Assembly: GCA_019828595.1 (NCBI GenBank)
Contig: JAHQRK010000011.1
Span: 372,001 to 436,000 of the forward strand
Reading direction: 5' to 3'
Length of the DNA: 64,000 bases
Origin: Aphanomyces cochlioides
Taxonomy: Eukaryota; Oomycota; Saprolegniomycetes; Saprolegniales; Verrucalvaceae
Of this stretch, positions 44,902 to 55,028 are shown piece by piece; the stretch's first letter is position 1; each line of letters begins with the position of its first letter. The notes beneath the pieces were generated by a model. The model was given only the letters and a program-made list of their open reading frames with translations. It did not search any database and was not told where the DNA came from. A program made the position numbers and the translations under genes.

Positions 44902-45391
44902 CATATTGTGCTTTTTGGGGAAATGTCCCAATTAGGCGCGGTTTGTTCAATCGTTCCAAATTTGTTTTAAGCCATTTGATTGGCTAATAATCGAAAAATT
45001 TCGACTAATTTGACAAAATATCGTACTTTTTTTCGAATCAGCCAATGAAATTTATGGGATCGGTTTGCGGATCGATTTGCCGGCGCGATTCGATTGAGCA
45101 CCAACCCAAAATTTGTATCATTTCATGGAATATTGTTGATTTGATACGAATTTCCAGACCCCGTTCAATCGAATCACGCCGGCGGATCGATTCACCAATC
45201 GACGCCATTGGCTAATAAATATTTTGGGCGATTGTGATTGGCTAAATAAAATTTAAGAGAAAGTACAGTTCCCATGAGAGAAAGTACTGTTCTAATTTTC
45301 ATTCATCCAACGTATTGGCGCGATTGGAGATTGATACAAAAAACCAATCCAAATTGGGAAATTTCTAGCAAATCCACAATAATAATAAGTA
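44902..45391. other. AT-rich intergenic region with imperfect inverted repeat
   Basis: No gene is seen. Two 21-base arms at 45079-45099 and 45163-45183 are inverted repeats with two mismatches around a 63-base spacer, and ATTGGCT/AGCCAAT boxes are frequent. It could be a small degenerate MITE or a regulatory hairpin; no target duplication was found. Confidence 0.45.
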
Positions 45392-46107
45392 TTACTTTTT
45401 GAGCGTGTACACAAAGCCCTAGAGGAGGAAAATGAGGATCACTGGAAGGTGGGGAACGTACTTGTTTCTCACGCTTGCATTTGACCATTTCAATCTTTGT
45501 GAGCGTATTCAACATATCTTTAGCCTGGACGACGCCAATGTTGCTCGCTCGTACGAGTTCACCGATGGACATGCCACGAAGAGAGTCGCCGAGGATAAAG
45601 AGCACACGTTCGAGCTTGGCGAGCTCAGGAGGCGGCTGATATTTCGGTGGGATCTTGGCACGAGCCTCTACACGGAATGTTATCCAAAGAAGAAGGAGGG
45701 GATATTGTACCCATGGGCCATTTGAATGTGCGAGGGGGTATCGGCTTGGGAGGCTTTATCTTGGACCTTGGCTTGGATCGGTCTGCTTTCGGTGGAAGCG
45801 CTGTGACCAGTACAGGAATCTTAGACACGGCCGGTGGTGGTGGTGGTGATGGTTCTGAAGGCCGAGGAGCTGTCACTACGGGCGGAGACGGCATTGGTGC
45901 AAACGGGACGACTTTCTTGGGCGGTGGCGACGGCAAAGGAAGCTCCACACACGTTTTCTGCAGCGAAATCGCAGTCAGAAGCGTCCCAAACGAGTGATTG
46001 AACGCTACAAGCTGATTGTTGACCCGCGACAGCTTGGAGACGTTCTTATCGAGGTCTCGGATCGCCTGCCGCAGACGGCCGACCTCCCGCTCGACCTCGG
46101 CATGCAT
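45392..46107 (-). CDS. Dam1-like (DASH complex) kinetochore protein with C-terminal winged-helix-like segment
   Basis: Minus-strand exons 46107-45711, 45667-45462 and 45418-45392 (both introns 43 nt) give 209 aa. Near the N-terminus a helix pair reads LDKNVSKLSRVNNQLVAFNHSFGTLL, followed by LQKTCVELP. This matches the Dam1 family pattern (LxxNMxxLxxINxxLxxFNxxFxSxLYGL, then CVxFP). A proline-rich linker with basic residues follows, then about 75 aa resembling a winged helix (ELAKLERVLFILGDSL, IGELVRASNIGVVQAKDMLNTLTKIEMV). Dam1 is the microtubule-binding subunit of the DASH ring, best known from fungi and patchy elsewhere. The assignment rests on a short motif, so it is moderate; an upstream exon is possible. 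Confidence 0.6.
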
Positions 46108-46706
46108 GACAAATTCAAATCTGGGCAACTTGAGCCAATCACAGACCAGATTAATTATTACAGTAAATACTTTCTCATTTAATACATAAATTTTATAAGT
46201 TTATATAAATTATAGAATATATAAAATATGACAAAGTTGTGTGGATGTGTCTGCATGGGAATTCTCTACTTAGGAGACTCTTCTCGACGCAACCTACACC
46301 GCAGGGGAGTATTTACAAGGACGCTTTGAAGCTGTGGACGCCATGCCTCTCAAGTTCATAGGGGGAGACCAGTGCGAACTAGGAGGACTCTGGCTTGACT
46401 CTGCTGTCTCGCTCGGCTGGTTGAATTCCACAACAACTAGCTTAGCTATCGTGCGCTAGAAATGCCTTCTCTCTCCTCCCTTCCAGCGCCTAGACTGTCC
46501 ATTGATCGCAGGATGCGAATCCTAAGTTGCAGCGAACTCGGGGGCTCCCCCGAGTCTGGGGACGGAAACGAGTACTTGGTGGCGTACTCGGCCAGTGGCT
46601 GTAGCAACGTCAAGGCTTTTGAGTGGAATGGATTAACTATTCATGGAGGTTTACACTGTCAAGTTCATCTTCGGGGGTCAATTCTCGCTTTGGTCGGTGA
46701 TGTACA
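46108..46706. other. Intergenic region without a supported gene
   Basis: The first 100 bases are very AT-rich. The rest has short frames on the plus strand (for example 46462-46710) without homology that I can see. No repeats or RNA genes were recognised. Confidence 0.45.
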
Positions 46707-46976
46707 TTAAGACCGCATCGAGACAAACCCCGGCGCGTGTTTGTTCTTCTTGTACATCTTTTGGACGGCGACGCGAGCCAAGTAGAGTCCAAACGCGACG
46801 GTGGCGAGGCCCGCGAGGATGGCTTTTGGCTTGAGCGAGAGGAATCCAGCCCCAATGAAGAGCGCGATCTTGTAGTTGAACGACGCCAATACGATGACGA
46901 AGACAATGCCAGCCAGCGTCTGCGTGCTAGGCACGACTTTGGCCAAGAACGACTTTTTGTGGTAGTGTTGCGTCAT
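46707..46976 (-). CDS. 89-aa two-TM protein, copy B
   Basis: Paralogue of 38460-38729 with exactly the same length. It starts MTQHYHKKSFLAKVV, has two hydrophobic helices (about residues 21-43 and 49-70) and ends in the same KNKHAPGFVSMRS tail. The ATG at 46976 was preferred to an upstream in-frame ATG because it aligns with the only start of copy A. Most differences lie in the first helix. Not recognised functionally. Confidence 0.72.
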   Translation of the reverse strand: MTQHYHKKSFLAKVVPSTQTLAGIVFVIVLASFNYKIALFIGAGFLSLKPKAILAGLATVAFGLYLARVAVQKMYKKNKHAPGFVSMRS

Positions 46977-47330
46977 TGAAAATGGAAAAATGACCTCGAC
47001 CGGCGGCGTCTGCGTGTGTGTTTGACGCCAACGGCCAGCAGCTGCGTCCACTTTCTTGAATCACCGCGACGAAGCACGTCCTCCTGTCCACCCCTGGCTA
47101 TGCCTGAGCGTCTTTTTCACATCCTACGGTGAGAAAATCCCATCGTACCTTGTATAGCCACGACAGCTCCACGTTGAATGCTCCTCGCGGCAGCCTGGCG
47201 AGATCTACAACGTTATTTCCACTGTCAAGGCCGACGCGTGGCGAGTCTCGCGCGTGACTCACTGAGCGCCGTCGAGCGATGGAATTCCACCAACCCGAGA
47301 CGAACAAGTCGAGATGGAGCGTACCGTGTA
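46977..47330. other. Left flank of the transposon island
   Basis: No supported gene. The stretch is bounded on the right by the TA dinucleotide at 47329-47330 that precedes the 29-bp inverted repeat. Confidence 0.4.
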
Positions 47331-47359
47331 CTACTCTGTTTTGCAATTTTTGTCAGCAA
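47331..47359 (+). repeat. Left 29-bp terminal inverted repeat of a bracketing element
   Basis: The sequence begins CTACTCTGTTTTGCAATTTT and is preceded by TA. Its exact reverse complement occurs at 55000-55028, followed by TA. The CTACTCTG start is shared with the mariner element at 53078-54918, so this looks like a Tc1/mariner-type end. Confidence 0.85.
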
Positions 47360-47668
47360 AGATACGATCGTATACTACTACTAGTACATTACCAGCCATT
47401 TGCAACCGAAGTTGTAAAATCAAGTGTTCCAGGTTTTTCATTGGATGAAATCAAATCATGTCACAGTATGTACCATAAATAGGCCTCATACACAAGTCAC
47501 CAATCGCGGTGCAAGTTGCAACTTCGATTGCACACAGTGTTGCCCTTTCTGGAATCTTCTGCAACCCAGAAGCATACTTAGAGTAAGTCATGAAGTGTTG
47601 GTTGCAATTCAATTCCGAGACGAACTTCGTCTTTCGACATTTTCGCTTGAACTTCACGCAGTGCACGC

Positions 47669-49564
47669 ATGGGAGACAAGCGATACAAAGGTGTCTTCCT
47701 CCGCTTTATGTCAATGAGAAATGGAGAGTCGTACACTCAGAGTAAAGCATTCACGACTGAAGAACTGTTAATGATCACACCGGACGATGTTTGCCGTTGG
47801 CTGAATTTACGAGCTTATGGTAACCAGACACCGCCAGCAGATGCAAAACCAATCTATGCTCGATCGACAACTCTTGAGTTTGACAAGAAGGCTATCTCAT
47901 CATTCATGCCACGTCGAACTCTCCACTGGGATCCCATATCGAAACACGGCAATCCAACACGTGCTGACGAAGTCAACAAGATAATCAAGGACGTTAAGAA
48001 GAGTGAAGTACGTCGCGAAGGTGTCACGTCGAATGCACGCAGACCAATTGAATTCAACGAGTTTCTCAATCTACTGTCTGTTGTCTGTGCATCCTTCAAG
48101 TCTACGAGCACGATGGTTGCAAGCGTATTTACATTGCAATGGCATTTAATTGCTCGTATTGATGACATGATGAAACTACGCTTTGAGGATTTTTCACCGA
48201 GTCTACAACATCCATCCACGTTGATCTGTCAAATGCGATGGTCAAAAAACATTCTTGAGGAACGTGATGCGCCCGAGCAATTTGTTTTTGGCAGTCTGGA
48301 TCCACGAATTTGTCCATTGCTCAAACTTGTTGTGTATTTGGAATCAACACCTGGCCTTGGCAGCAGCGAATTTCTTTATGGAAACCCGTTGGACGGTGAT
48401 CGTTGTGTTCGCCGGGCTTTGCATTTGGCTTTGGAAAGTGGATCCTTTCGTAAACTAAAGTCTGGAAATATGGGAACCCATAGCTTACGAAAGGGTGCTG
48501 CAACGTATGGCAGTCGTAGTGGTCTTTCCAAAGACTTTGTTAATCGGCGTGGACGATGGCGAACTCGTAAAGCAGTTGTTGACACGTATATTGACAATAC
48601 TCAACCTTATCCAGACGCATGTGCTGCGGCAGTGCTGACGGGTCCGCAAGGACCATGTCGATATATTGCAAAACGCGGAATGGCTACAATCACGCGTCGT
48701 TTCCTCGTTGATGAAGTAGCACCCTTGACCAAACAAGTTCTTGGTGAAGAAATTGCAGAGACATTGGGCTGTGTGCTATTATGGGCGTCCATGGTACCAG
48801 AAACTTCATTCGATTTCGCTATACTACCTGGTCAACTGCGCGAGCGAATCATTCAAAAATATGTGATTGCTGGGGGCAACCCTGATTTCAATCCAATCGA
48901 TCGTGAAACATTCCATGTTGTTGGTGATGGATCCCATTTGCAACTCGTTTCAATCACCGAGCCAATTGACGACAATGCCACCAGTCATATACCAATGCAA
49001 CCATCAACGAGCTCAGGGTCTGAGCTTGCACGTCGCCAGTTTGCAGCTCTACACTCTGAAATTTTTTCCCTAAAGCGCTCTATATCTGACCTTATAAATG
49101 AAGTCCAGCGATCTCGAAATGACAACCAAAGAGACCTTGACAAGTTCTCTGCAATTCTACGACGCCACATATCACGACCTGTTTTGCATGTGAGCGACGA
49201 TGTCGGCGGCAGACAAGATGACACTGGTGGCGGTGCTCGTGAACGATCCAATATAAGGATCGCGAAGTTGTCGAAGAGACCGAAGGATTTGTTCGAGTTA
49301 TGGCATGAGTATGAGCTTGGTTGTGGTGGGAGAAAGCCAGCCAAGGACTTCACTATCTCGGAGCGTGGAGCGAACAAATTTGCCTTCTCAAGGCGTAAGA
49401 TCTTCTGGGACACTGTCGCTGGACTTATTCGAGCTGGCTTCACGAGTGACGTGGCTATTGACAAAGTCTACAGTGTCTATGGACGGCAACTGCCTGTGTC
49501 AAGTATACTTACCGAGCTGCGAGCTGATCGAAAGCGAGGAGGCCACCCAGCCTTGCGAGTTTGA
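47669..49564 (+). CDS. Crypton tyrosine recombinase with GCR1_C-like DNA-binding domain (631 aa, intact)
   Basis: One uninterrupted frame. The N-terminal core-binding part is followed by a tyrosine-recombinase catalytic domain with Arg163 (LIARIDD), His271-x-x-Arg274 (THSLRKGAAT), the GRWRTRKAV segment and the nucleophile Tyr307 (DTYID). After a coiled-coil-like stretch comes a C-terminal domain (LFELWHEYELGCGGRKPAKDF to SRRKIFWDTVAGLI) of the GCR1_C type, the hallmark of Crypton transposons. Cryptons move as circular DNA by recombination and lack inverted repeats or long target duplications, and none abut this gene. All catalytic residues are present, so it may be active or recently active. 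It lies inside the 47331-55028 inverted-repeat bracket. Confidence 0.88.
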   Translation: MGDKRYKGVFLRFMSMRNGESYTQSKAFTTEELLMITPDDVCRWLNLRAYGNQTPPADAKPIYARSTTLEFDKKAISSFMPRRTLHWDPISKHGNPTRADEVNKIIKDVKKSEVRREGVTSNARRPIEFNEFLNLLSVVCASFKSTSTMVASVFTLQWHLIARIDDMMKLRFEDFSPSLQHPSTLICQMRWSKNILEERDAPEQFVFGSLDPRICPLLKLVVYLESTPGLGSSEFLYGNPLDGDRCVRRALHLALESGSFRKLKSGNMGTHSLRKGAATYGSRSGLSKDFVNRRGRWRTRKAVVDTYIDNTQPYPDACAAAVLTGPQGPCRYIAKRGMATITRRFLVDEVAPLTKQVLGEEIAETLGCVLLWASMVPETSFDFAILPGQLRERIIQKYVIAGGNPDFNPIDRETFHVVGDGSHLQLVSITEPIDDNATSHIPMQPSTSSGSELARRQFAALHSEIFSLKRSISDLINEVQRSRNDNQRDLDKFSAILRRHISRPVLHVSDDVGGRQDDTGGGARERSNIRIAKLSKRPKDLFELWHEYELGCGGRKPAKDFTISERGANKFAFSRRKIFWDTVAGLIRAGFTSDVAIDKVYSVYGRQLPVSSILTELRADRKRGGHPALRV

Positions 49565-49774
49565 TGCTTAGCGTCTTTGCAAAATACACTGTAGACCTAT
49601 AAAGCCTCAAATATTAGCAAATATTAGCCAATGAGACAGAAGTTGCAAACAGCGTTGCAGTGATCTGCGGTACGATGACAGTACTCCCCCGGAATAACGA
49701 ACCTCCAAAAAATATCAGATTTTAGAGGTATTTGTCATGCACAAGTATAAGATTAAGTGGGTTTATAGATGGGT

Positions 49775-49838
49775 GACACTTGCATCTGATTGGTCAGAAT
49801 ATCTATGACACTTGCATCGGATTGGTCAGAATATCTAT
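49775..49838. repeat. Two tandem 32-bp units
   Basis: The units at 49775-49806 and 49807-49838 differ at one base and each contains ATTGG. They lie inside the 683-bp MITE. Confidence 0.85.
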
Positions 49839-49932
49839 GTTGACATGAAAAACTTGCCGAATCCGAATATTATTCGGATTCTGGAGGGGTAGCAACCTCC
49901 AGAAGACAGAACGCACGACACAGACCACACAC

Positions 49933-49980
49933 TTCTCTTTGAGCTTACGAATACAGTTCTCTTAGAGCTTACGAATACTG
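49933..49980. repeat. Two tandem 24-bp units
   Basis: Consecutive near-identical units around GAGCTTACGAATAC within the same MITE. Confidence 0.7.
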
Positions 49981-50393
49981 TACCGTCTACCAACTCATAA
50001 AATTCTTCGTCTAATATGCCTGTATGCCGGCAACAATTAGCTATTGTGTCTTGACTAACACATTGCCATACCTCAATGGCCTACTCTAACGCTTGCAACA
50101 AACTGACATCGTGCAGTTTGTTCACAAGTGAGGCAAAATTTACCTTGTCGGCTTCGTATGCCGTATCAAGAAGCAGCTCAAATTTGTCCACAATGTCAGG
50201 AGTTGTTTCTCCTCAATTGTGAGTCGCAATCGAGAGGCATGTTGTCACAAATTGAAATCAAAATCGTGAAAAGAACTCCTAAAATCTATATTTGTGTTAA
50301 TAAAGTAAATTATAATTTTATAAAGTATATTAAGTTTAAGTGGGTTCGTTAATCCGGGGGAGTACTGTAGACACAAGTATAAGAAATCTGTAT

Positions 50394-50780
50394 TTAAAAA
50401 GTTAATCCACCAAACACGCTGGCTAAAGAGTCCATACGATCTTCCTCCTCAAGGCGTTCATTCATCAATTCTAAAGCCGCCATCTCGCCATCAGTCGTTT
50501 TGCTCCTGGGAATTTTAAATCTGTTATCGCCCACATGTTCAATTATAACCATGACTCGATGAAGAGTCATGAAAGAATTTTCCAACGTCGTCGATTCCAA
50601 CGCCTTGAATGAGCTTTCAACAGTATCGACGAGTTCTTCAAGGGAGCGACATGATCCCTTGAAGAACTCGTCGCCATGATCTGCCTCGAAGCAGTTCCGT
50701 TGACGCTGCGTTTCATGACTTCAAGATATAGAGCCGCACGCTGATCGTCAGTCAAATTGGCCCGTGTTTTTGTCATCACT
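50394..50780 (-). pseudogene. Internally deleted mariner transposase (N-terminus joined to C-terminus)
   Basis: On the minus strand the start MTKTRANLTDDQRAALYLEV matches the N-terminal segment of mariner transposases such as KTNLTEVERQTIYQELL at 53394. Soon after, the sequence jumps to the C-terminal end (SFMTLHRVMVIIEHVGDNRF, KIPRSK), matching LQKVMEKSLDESGGNGYKIPH at 54605. About 250 aa, including the whole DDE domain, are missing. The junction lies at a perfect 19-bp hairpin (50627-50673). It could be the remnant of the element whose ends are at 47331 and 55028. Confidence 0.75.
50627..50673. repeat. Perfect 19-bp inverted repeat with 9-base loop
   Basis: Arms at 50627-50645 and 50655-50673 are exact complements (CGACGAGTTCTTCAAGGGA). 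The hairpin sits at the internal deletion junction of the mariner relic, suggesting that the arms arose during the deletion or repair event. Confidence 0.9.
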
Positions 50781-50867
50781 CGTATCTCAGTCAAATGTAT
50801 TGTGATTGGAATTTGCTGGATGGACGTCAAGTGAGGTTTTATTGGCTGAAATTACTACAGTCTACTT

Positions 50868-52864
50868 TCAATCGCTCGAGTTTTGGAGTTGTGAACGAGC
50901 GTGCTTGCGCAGATCTCGGACTACCGTCAAGAGTTTGAGTTGGGAGACGCGTCGTTTGCCCGAGTTTGCGCCATGTGCAGAACAAATGGAGTTTACATGA
51001 GGCAAGACAATTTCAAATGCCTTTGAAAACTCAATCTCAGATGGCTTTGTAGACATTTTCGTGCGCGACGTTCGTTCAAAGGTGGTTCTGAGGTAATTCA
51101 TGGCGAATTTCCACTCTGTAAGTTGACGTCGTTGCGTAGAGATATTGAAATCTATCGTATCAAGAAATCGAAATGGTGGCCAGCCCAAGTGAGTGTTGCC
51201 TAGCCACCAAAGTTGCCATGCGCTCGACAAATCAACGGAGGGAAAACAAAATCCTTGGGGTAGTTTTCGGAGACAGCCACCCCATACATGCAATTTTGAG
51301 CCATGATCGTCCACTGTAGAGGTTAGAGAAGGATTGTGTGCAGGTCCACCGATGCGCATACTCTGTAGAATAGTTTCAAGAGTAGATTTGAGAAACTGAG
51401 GAGTAATGTTTCCAGCCGTCAAACCATTTTGTTCTATGATCTGTTCCACTCGTTCAGCCACAGTGTCGGGGAGTTTGCCAAGGACATGGAGTGTATTTTC
51501 AAGACCAACATGGAGCTGCACATGTGGTGGGATGCCTGTGGGATGCAAAGTAGATGATTCAACCATCACAAACGATCGTAGAGACAACATTAGTGTCTCA
51601 TTTCGGAAGATTGGCGTAGCAAGGAGAGGATGTCGGTGGGGCAGTTCTCTAAACAAAAATTGACTGTGGAAAACCAACGACGCGAGGCAGAGTTGCAGGA
51701 CAGAGGTTAACGCCGGGACAGCGGCAAGACTTGGAAATATGAGGCGTAGACTTTCATCAACGCCAGGAGGACAAATAATATTAAAGTGTGGGGGGAGGCA
51801 AGCAAATTTACTCGAGTTCAACGGCAGACCAGCAATGACACGACCCAAGAATTGGTCTCCTGCCTTTTCATAATGCATGTATCGTTCAAGAACATGTCCA
51901 ATACTCCATCCACATCGAATACACACACTAATAATGGATGACCCACTAGTAGAGCCAGAACAAGCGAACGTAGCGGCTCCCTTGCGTATAGAGTGCGTTC
52001 CAATTTCATTGATTGAGACCACTTCTCCACGAGACTCAGTGATATCACCAAGCAAACGTTGTAGAGTCTTACCAAAGCGGTCTCTTTGGTTGGAGCCAGG
52101 AAACAAAAAGCCATTCACAAGGGTTGGATTGCAGGAGAGATACACTGCCAGAGCAAGGACTACACAAGTTGTTGGTTCCATTGGATTCGAATAGATATGT
52201 TTTGGGGGGGATCACGACGTTTCATTCCACCCTGGTCCGTTTTGCTTTTATAAAAGACGACACCGATTGCATCTTCTTCGAAGGATATGTGGTCCAAGCG
52301 GATTGTTTGAGTTGAACGAGAGCGACACATCAAATTCCAGGAGAGAACTAAATAGAGATGGGCAAAGCCACCGTCCAACATCGAAAGCGACCGATGACAC
52401 AAAGCAGAATACAGGGAGTAACCCAGAGGTCTCTTCCCCGAGTCCCTTGAGGATAAGAGCTGCTCCTCGTCGGCAAACATACGTCGTATACCTTACAAAT
52501 TTTAATGAGTGCAACTTAATTCGCAGAATACTAGCTTACCTTGAAAAATCTCCTTTATGTCGTCGTCAAACTCAATCGGCGCTGCTCTACTTGCATCGCG
52601 ATAGTAGTGCCGAAGAGCAGAGCGGTATCCTGACAGAGTTCCGGGCTTTTTGTTGGTGTGTCGAACCGTCCATTCAATAAACTGGAGAAACTCGCCATAT
52701 CCAAATACATCGAGATCAATGTTACCATCCTCATCGATGATGGAGGCGTCTCCATGATCCAATATCCACTTTTTTATCACATTCACGCCACTCTTGTAGC
52801 CCGCTCTCGTGTTCCTTGAGACTCGATTGTCCTGCAGCGCCTGAATGCTTGTATCCCTTTGCAT
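50868..52864 (-). pseudogene. Second Crypton-type tyrosine recombinase, one frameshift from intact
   Basis: Minus-strand exon 52864-52540 (core-binding part, YKSGVNVIKKWI ... GYRSALRHYYRD) is joined by a 48-nt intron to 52491 onward. The catalytic domain has VLSWNLMCRSRSTQTIRLDH (first Arg), THSIRKGAATF (His and Arg) and LERYMHYEKAG (Tyr). The C-terminus resembles a GCR1_C domain (SAWQLWWLGNTHLGWPPFRFL). The frame breaks at a run of seven C (plus-strand G run 52204-52210); one more base would restore it. This is either a real inactivating indel or a homopolymer error. It differs in sequence from the Crypton at 47669 and is related to the relic at 62739. Confidence 0.75.
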
Positions 52865-53077
52865 CTTCCTTGACGCAAAACGTAAATTAAACTACCAATG
52901 AAAGAGTGCTGTATGTCCGTCAAGCAAATTTCATCCACTCAATCGAATACTTGATTTATGTATACTGTACAATACCCACGTGTCGAAAATGCTTGACGTT
53001 CGTCCAGCACATGACTTGAAATTACGGATACCGTCAAGCAAAAAACCGGAGAATGGGAAATATAATTCACAAAAAAA

Positions 53078-54918
53078 TACTACTCTGGTCCATAATTATT
53101 GTACCATTGTTTTGTTATTGGCGGGATTTTTCTAATATTGCACCAATTCTAACGCTGATAGGCTCAAACAAAAGCACAAACGTAGACGTTTGATTGGCTT
53201 TTTGAATCATGAAAAAATTCGCGCTCGTCGATGAGATACAAGGCGCGAAAGTGAGTGTATTAAATTTTAAGAACTAAATCTCTCCGGAGAGCATTCACTT
53301 TTGATTTTCGTCGCCACTAACACAGTCCAAACCATTGCCTTCGACACCCGGATGGCTCGTGTACAAGCGCGAGCCTCTAGCGACCCTGCAGACAACGCAA
53401 GGCGCAAGACCAACTTGACGGAAGTCGAGCGACAAACGATCTACCAGGAGCTGCTAGAGCCCTCAACTGGCGGCGTGCTTTCGTATGGAGCAATGAACGA
53501 TCTTGCTCTGCGATTTAACTGCCACTGGAAGACTGTGTCGCGCATCTGGACGTGAGGACGTGCCTCCGTCGCCTCAAGATCTCAGCCCACCGATGTTGCG
53601 GCAAAAATGAAAGGTATGTACTCCGAAATTCAATATTTATACCAAAAATATGAATTTATACGATTATAAATTTCTAAAGGGTACTTTTGCTGGGCAATTG
53701 CGGTCGTCCCAAAAAACGCAGCCACGACGAAATCGAAACTCAAGTCAAGGAAGCACCACTCTATGCACGCCAAACAACGCGTTCCTTGGCGTCCAGCTCG
53801 AAGATTCCGAAGACAACGCTCCTTCGATTTAAGAAGGAGAGCAAGAAGCTTCGCGGCCGATCCAACTACATCAAGCCAGTCATGAAACCATCTAATGCCC
53901 TGGCACGTGTGCGGTTTGCTTTGTCCTTCTTGAAACCTTCGTTGGAGAGAAACCACATTTCTCAAATATGCACAACCTTGTGCATATTGATGAAAAGTGG
54001 TTTTATTTAACGAAGGTTAAGAGAAAATTCTATGCTTTTGACGACGAAATTTTGCCTCATCGCGTAGCCCCATCCAAGCGCTTCCTCACAAAGGTCATGT
54101 TCCTCGCCGCAGTGGCAAGGCCGCGCTACGATCACAGCAAGTAACAAATGTTCGACGGAAAAATCGGAGTTTGGCCTTTCGTCAAATTAGTCCGCGCAAA
54201 AAGAACCAGCAAAAATCGACCCAAGGGAACTATTTTGACCGCACCTCAAACCGTTGACTCTGAAGTATCAAGAAATGATCGTCAAAAAAGTTGTGCCAGC
54301 TATTTTGTCCAAGTTTCCTCGGCGAGATCTCAAGGATACAATATTTCTCCAACAAGACAACGCGGGCCCTCACAACCAAGTCACAACAAAATTTTTGAAA
54401 GAGCGCGGCATCCAAGGAATTGAAGTTGCAAATCAGACCCCCAATAGCCCGGACTTTAATGTCCTAGATCTAGGATATTTTAACTCTATTCAAAGTCTAC
54501 AGTCCCAAAAGATGACTCGAACGATCGAGGAATTGATTGGTGCTGTGGAAACATCGTTCTGTGAGTTGCCCATCGACACCCTCTCCAAGACATTCATTAC
54601 ACTGCAGAAAGTAATGGAGAAATCACTTGATGAATCTGGAGGGAATGGGTATAAAATTCCTCACACGAACAAGGATAGTCGTATCAGCGACCTATCGTCC
54701 TTCAATGTCCAATGCGATCCGGCGGTATTTGTCAAGGCATCCGAAATATTGAAATCCCAAGAATCAGTAGGCACGACGATTTAAAAAAATTGAATATAAT
54801 TTTTCTCGTTGATTATTCAGTCTTGCGGTTCATACCAAATTTCAAGATATAATTGGACGCTAATGCATACAAAAATCAAGTGTAAAGAATAGGACAATAA
54901 TTATGGACCAGAGTAGTA
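53078..54918 (+). mobile_element. 1.84-kb Tc1/mariner element with perfect inverted repeats and TA duplication
   Basis: The borders are 25-base perfect inverted repeats including the TA target (53078-53102 and 54894-54918), beginning TACTACTCTGGTCCATAATT. The interior encodes a damaged mariner transposase on the plus strand. The TA duplication and 1.8-kb length are normal for the superfamily. Confidence 0.9.
53352..54784 (+). pseudogene. Mariner transposase, multiply disrupted
   Basis: Segments in several frames follow one another in mariner order. First come the HTH (KTNLTEVERQTIYQELL ... HWKTVSRIW) and the linker GRPKKRSHDEIETQV. Then come HIDEKWFYLTK (first catalytic Asp), SKRFLTKVMFLAAVARPRY followed by a stop, IFLQQDNAGPH (second Asp), NQTPNSPDFNVLDLGYF (third acidic residue), and the C-terminal GGNGYKIPH. 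At least one in-frame stop (after DHSK, about 54142) and several frameshifts are present, although one or two breaks near 53555-53680 could be introns. It is very probably inactive. Confidence 0.85.
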
Positions 54919-54999
54919 CACCGTTTATCAGCTCATTGCGAGGAATCATTTCCACTACTTTATTTGCCAATCAGAGCTCAGTAAACGTTTCATCTGGTC

Positions 55000-55028
55000 T
55001 TGCTGACAAAAATTGCAAAACAGAGTAG
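55000..55028 (-). repeat. Right 29-bp terminal inverted repeat of the bracketing element
   Basis: Exact reverse complement of 47331-47359, followed by TA at 55029-55030. That same TA is the left target duplication of the pogo-like element, which inserted directly beside this end. Confidence 0.85.

Larger units (their letters stand above)
49682..50364. mobile_element. 683-bp mariner-type MITE with 22-bp inverted repeats and TA ends
   Basis: The ends are TACTCCCCCGGAATAACGAA at the left and its inverse with one mismatch at the right (50343-50364), with TA at each border. The interior includes two short tandem duplications (49775-49838 and 49933-49980) and no transposase. The end sequence resembles the TACTCCCTCC-type ends of plant and oomycete mariner elements. 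It is non-autonomous. Confidence 0.75.

Noticed and set aside
49775..49980. CRISPR-like array
   Set aside because: Only two directly abutting copies of each unit, with no spacers; they are tandem duplications inside a MITE.
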